From Planctomycetota bacterium (lineage in GTDB: Bacteria; Planctomycetota; B15-G4): a DNA stretch of 36,256 nt. A model generated the notes under the pieces. It made no database searches. It was not told the DNA's origin and worked only from the letters and a program-made list of their open reading frames with translations. Below, piece by piece: positions 33,555-36,256 of the stretch. The stretch covers positions 1 through 36,256 of the forward strand of contig JAJDER010000126.1 in assembly GCA_029259725.1 (NCBI GenBank), in the 5' to 3' direction. A program made the translations under genes and the position numbers. Positions within the stretch are counted from its first letter, which is position 1, and each line of letters starts with the position of its first letter.

Positions 33555-35465
33555 TCAGGGCAGGATGATGTTCACGCCCGCCGAGGTGTTGCCCCAGGAG
33601 CCGCCGCCGCTGTCGAGCACGACGGCCTGGAGCGTCACCTCGACCCCGCCGAAGCCGCCCGGCAGCGCGAAGTCCACGTCGATCAGCCCGGGCCCCAGGT
33701 CCAGCAGCGTGAACGGCGCGCCCAAGTCCACCACGAAGGCGCCCCAGCGCTCGGCGCAGAGCGGCGCGGCCGCCGGAAGGCCCGCCAGCAGGAAGGTCGG
33801 CAGACTGCTCGTGCCGAAGGTGTCGATCTCCAGCGTCGGGCCGGCGGTGACCGCCGCGGCGAGCTCCACGTGCGCGGACTCGAAGGCGCCCATGTCCACC
33901 TCGGCGACGCCGCCCAGCGAACCGTCCACGCGCCGCGAGTAGCCGTCGAGGTCCAGGCCGCAGACCGTGTCGGCCGGATCGCCGGCGTCCACCAACGACG
34001 ACCGGATCAGCAGGCGGTAGTCGCCGTTGGCCGCGTCGGTGAAGAACGGCGGGGCGTTGGTGTTGCCCACGCCCGGGTAGCCGCCCTCGATGTCGCTGTA
34101 GGTCACGTCGACGGTGCCCCCGAGCACGAAGATCTCGTTGCCGGGCGAAGCCTTGTTGCCGTGGCTGATCGTGCTGACCACGGTGAGCGTGCCGCCGAAG
34201 GTCGCCAGGCCCCCGAAGGTGTTGTCGGTGAAGGTGCAGCGCTTCACGGTGGGCGTGCCGCCTTGCACCTCGACCGCGACGTTCTCGCCGTGGACCACCA
34301 GGGTGTCGACGATCTCGGGCGCCCCGCCGGCGACGCGGATGGCCGCCCCGCCGAGCTGCCCGTCCATGCGGTTGAGCCGGGCCGAGACCGTCCCGGAGCT
34401 GCGCAGCTCCAGGGCCGACCCGGCCAGCCCCGCGCGGTTGGCCACGAACAGGTTGTCGCGGATCACCGCGTCGCCCGAGAACACGGCCACGGCGCCGCCG
34501 ACCTGCCCGGCGTGGTTGTCGCGGAACTCGTTGTCGATCACCGTCACGTCGCCGCTCCAGACGACGAGGCCGCCGCCCTCGAACAGCGCGGCGTTCTGCT
34601 CGAACAGGTTGCCCGCGACGGTCACCGTGCCGCCCGCCGTGCCCACGGCCCCGCCCTCGCCCTCGTCGTTGCGGTTGCGCACGAAGACGTTGTCGCAGAG
34701 CACCGCGTGGGTCTCGCCCAGCCAGACGCCGCCGCTGCTGCTGGCCAGGTTGTCGTCGAAGGTGTTGCCCGACAGGCTCACGCCCAGGCTGTCCACGATG
34801 GACGCGGCCCCTCCCTGCGAGGTCGCGTGGTTCAGCGACAGCAGGTTGCCGCACAGCGTCAGCCCATGGGCCTGCCGCGCGTAGAGCCCGGCGCCCTCGG
34901 TGCCGCTCTCGTCGGTGATCGTGTTGCCCTGGAGCAGCGGCGCGCCTCCGTCCACGAAGACGCCGGTGCCGTACTCGGCGACGTTGTCGGTGACGACGTT
35001 GTCGCGCAGGGTCGGCGAGCTGTCGCGGCAGAAGATCCCTCCGCCGGCGAGAGCCGGGAACAGGAGCGTGACCGCCGTGCCGCTGCCCCCGGAGACGGTG
35101 AAGCCCTCCAGCAGCGCGCCGGGGCCCTCGCCGCCGTCGAAGGTCACCGTGCTGCCCGGGGCGGGCACGCCGGGGTCGAGGATCGTCACGGCCGCGCCGG
35201 CCGTGCTCCGCACCGCCACGTCCTTGCCCAGGTAGTCGATGGTCTCCGCATAGGTGCCGGGCCGGACCTGGATCGTGTCGCCGGACTGCGACGCGTCGAG
35301 CGCGGCCTGGATCGTGCAGTAGGGCTCCGCGACCGTGCCGGAACCGGGGCAGCTCACGGCGCCGGCGTCGATGTGGAGCGTGTCGGCCCCGGCGATCGGG
35401 GCGAGCAGTCCGGCGAGCAGCAGGGCGGTCGGGAAGGGCGACCGCAGCCCGGCGGGACGAGTCAT
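33555..35465 (-). CDS. Secreted right-handed beta-helix protein with PbH1 repeats and C-terminal tail (636 aa)
   Basis: Residues 1-27 are a signal peptide (FPTALLLAGLLAPIAGA). DTLHIDAGAVSCPGSGTVAE and YCTIQAALDASQSGDTIQV open a long parallel beta-helix that runs to about residue 450. Its turns are regular, about 22-25 residues each, with NxF/NxL stacks such as LCGNLLSLNHATSQGGA, LSGNTFDDNLASSSGG, VAGNLFEQNAALFEGGG, VIDNEFRDNHAGQVGGA and IRDNLFVANRAGLAGSA (NosD/PbH1 type). A choice-of-anchor-Q segment follows (ANGDYRLLIRSSLVDAGDP, EVDMGAFES). The tail at about 530-636 (LPTFLLAGLPAAAPL, EVTLQAVVLDSGGGSWGNTS) matches the block's common tail pattern. The ATG has GGAG 10 bases upstream. Located 88 bases after the cyclodeaminase gene on the same strand. 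Confidence 0.9.
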   Translation of the reverse strand: MTRPAGLRSPFPTALLLAGLLAPIAGADTLHIDAGAVSCPGSGTVAEPYCTIQAALDASQSGDTIQVRPGTYAETIDYLGKDVAVRSTAGAAVTILDPGVPAPGSTVTFDGGEGPGALLEGFTVSGGSGTAVTLLFPALAGGGIFCRDSSPTLRDNVVTDNVAEYGTGVFVDGGAPLLQGNTITDESGTEGAGLYARQAHGLTLCGNLLSLNHATSQGGAASIVDSLGVSLSGNTFDDNLASSSGGVWLGETHAVLCDNVFVRNRNDEGEGGAVGTAGGTVTVAGNLFEQNAALFEGGGLVVWSGDVTVIDNEFRDNHAGQVGGAVAVFSGDAVIRDNLFVANRAGLAGSALELRSSGTVSARLNRMDGQLGGAAIRVAGGAPEIVDTLVVHGENVAVEVQGGTPTVKRCTFTDNTFGGLATFGGTLTVVSTISHGNKASPGNEIFVLGGTVDVTYSDIEGGYPGVGNTNAPPFFTDAANGDYRLLIRSSLVDAGDPADTVCGLDLDGYSRRVDGSLGGVAEVDMGAFESAHVELAAAVTAGPTLEIDTFGTSSLPTFLLAGLPAAAPLCAERWGAFVVDLGAPFTLLDLGPGLIDVDFALPGGFGGVEVTLQAVVLDSGGGSWGNTSAGVNIILP

Positions 35466-35534
35466 CGGTTCAGCTCCGGAGGAGGCGGCGGAGACACCCT
35501 CATCCTATCTCCAGGTCGGTCCTTCGTGGCTCCT

Positions 35535-35564
35535 CCCGGCTGGGAACGGCGGATCAGAGCCGGG
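35535..35564 (-). terminator. Hairpin overlapping the cyclodeaminase stop codon
   Basis: A 7-bp stem (CCCGGCT / AGCCGGG) encloses a 16-base loop that contains the stop codon of the cyclodeaminase gene. It may weakly separate this gene from the beta-helix gene that starts at 35465. No T-run. Confidence 0.3.
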
Positions 35565-36256
35565 CGTCGACCTTTGCCCGCACCGAGTTCTCCAACGCGT
35601 CCGCTTCCTCGGTGAGCGCGGCGAGCTGTCCGCGCTGTTCAGCCACCCAGGCCGCATCCGTGATCTCGCCCAGGTTGATGCGCACGTTGTAGACGCCGCC
35701 GTGGACGCCGGCGCGGGCGATCAGCGCCCCCACGGCGGCGTCGGTCACCGACGCGGGCATGCCCTTCTCGGCCGCGACGTCGCACAGGCGCATCGCCTCC
35801 AGACACAACTGCGCCGTGCGGAAGGGCACCGCCGTCGCGTGCTTGTAGCCGTGCTGGATGGCCGTGGCCCGGGCGGCCCTCTCGGCCGGGCTGCCCGCGG
35901 GCAGGCGCATGGCGGCCAGCACACCGTTGAACGCCTCGGTGTCGGTGTCGATCGCGCGCAGCAGCTCGTCCTTCAGCTCCTGCCCGCGCAGCGCGACCTG
36001 CTCCAGCTCCTCCCGCGCGTTCTCGAAGCCCTTCTTGGACCAGGTCAGGTTGGCGACCATCGCCGCCAGCGCCGCGCCCAGCGAACCGACCAGGGCGGCG
36101 ATGGAGCCGCCACCGGGCGCCGGCGTCGGGCGACTGACCTCGTCGGCGAGAGCGTTCACGCGCATCGAGGCCAGAGCGCCGTCGGTGGACGGCAGACCCA
36201 GCACCGACTTGTCGGCCTCGAACTCGCTCACGTCGCGCAAACCGAGCGACTGTGCC
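35554..36256 (-). CDS. Formiminotetrahydrofolate cyclodeaminase domain, probably of a bifunctional FTCD (5' partial)
   Basis: Releases ammonia from 5-formimino-tetrahydrofolate in histidine degradation. The cyclodeaminase domain is all helical and spans the last ~210 residues: SRPTPAPGGGSIAALVGSLG is the conserved N-terminal helix pair with the PGGGS loop, then ALAAMVANLTWSKKGFEN, DTEAFNGVLAAMRLP and GGVYNVRINLGEITDAAW near the end. The first possible start in the window would be a TTG at 36240, but the frame stays open to the edge and reads AQSLGLRDVSEFEADK, which looks like the linker that follows the formimidoyltransferase part in fused FTCD enzymes. I therefore treat the gene as cut by the window. 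A separate FchA-type cyclodeaminase is the alternative. Its downstream neighbour is unrelated in function. Confidence 0.88.
   Translation of the reverse strand, partial: AQSLGLRDVSEFEADKSVLGLPSTDGALASMRVNALADEVSRPTPAPGGGSIAALVGSLGAALAAMVANLTWSKKGFENAREELEQVALRGQELKDELLRAIDTDTEAFNGVLAAMRLPAGSPAERAARATAIQHGYKHATAVPFRTAQLCLEAMRLCDVAAEKGMPASVTDAAVGALIARAGVHGGVYNVRINLGEITDAAWVAEQRGQLAALTEEADALENSVRAKVDARL

Overview
The window is uniformly very GC-rich (visibly about 70%) and densely coded, with about 22 protein genes, no RNA genes and no mobile elements that I can see. Several traits point to Planctomycetota, probably the high-GC marine lineages with many secreted proteins: a formylglycine-type sulfatase, a DUF1080 hydrolase, a short zinc-less methionyl-tRNA synthetase, a fused isobutyryl-CoA mutase (IcmF), an archaeal-type ornithine cyclodeaminase, and a run of exported beta-propeller and beta-helix proteins that end in a similar beta-rich tail. 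This assignment is an inference from gene content; no rRNA or universal marker beyond metG was available.

Layout. (1) 1-1096 (+): a receiver domain cut by the window edge, probably the end of a hybrid histidine kinase, overlapping a LuxR/NarL-type response regulator. (2) 1223-3080 (-): a two-gene lipoprotein operon of unknown function. (3) 3258-10414 (-): archaeal-type ornithine cyclodeaminase, a 1395-residue sulfatase/PhoD-phosphatase fusion, a DUF1080 protein and an exported SAM methyltransferase, possibly one transcription unit. (4) 10436-11809 (+): a polytopic ANKH/MATE-like exporter whose start lies about 20 bases from the divergent cyclodeaminase. (5) 11971-18703: alternating single genes: M1 aminopeptidase (-), exported protein (+), NahK-like sugar kinase (-), HEAT-repeat protein (+). 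(6) 18712-25543 (-): icmF, metG, a FUN14-domain membrane protein and an RlmN-family radical SAM enzyme, all in one direction. (7) 25824-35465: six secreted proteins (two paralogous NHL-like beta-propellers, one PD40/TolB-like propeller, three right-handed beta-helices), each with a signal peptide and a C-terminal beta-sandwich-like tail of about 100 residues. (8) 35554-36256 (-): cyclodeaminase part of a formimidoyltransferase-cyclodeaminase, cut by the window edge.

How the genes may work together. The sulfatase/PhoD fusion, DUF1080 protein and NahK-like kinase fit breakdown of sulfated or phosphorylated glycans and salvage of the released amino sugars. IcmF interconverts branched and linear C4 acyl-CoAs. 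The ornithine and formiminotetrahydrofolate cyclodeaminases are amino-acid catabolic. The best candidate for an undescribed system is the six-gene block of secreted propellers and helices with a common type of C-terminal module. The recurring tail suggests a shared sorting, anchoring or assembly route at the cell surface, though its function cannot be read from the sequence alone. No stretch over 300 bases lacks a gene. The larger gaps (11810-11970, 25544-25823, 27069-27294, 28603-28875, 31933-32195) hold hairpins or palindromes that are listed separately, except 25544-25823 (divergent icmF/propeller promoters), where I see no distinctive motif.
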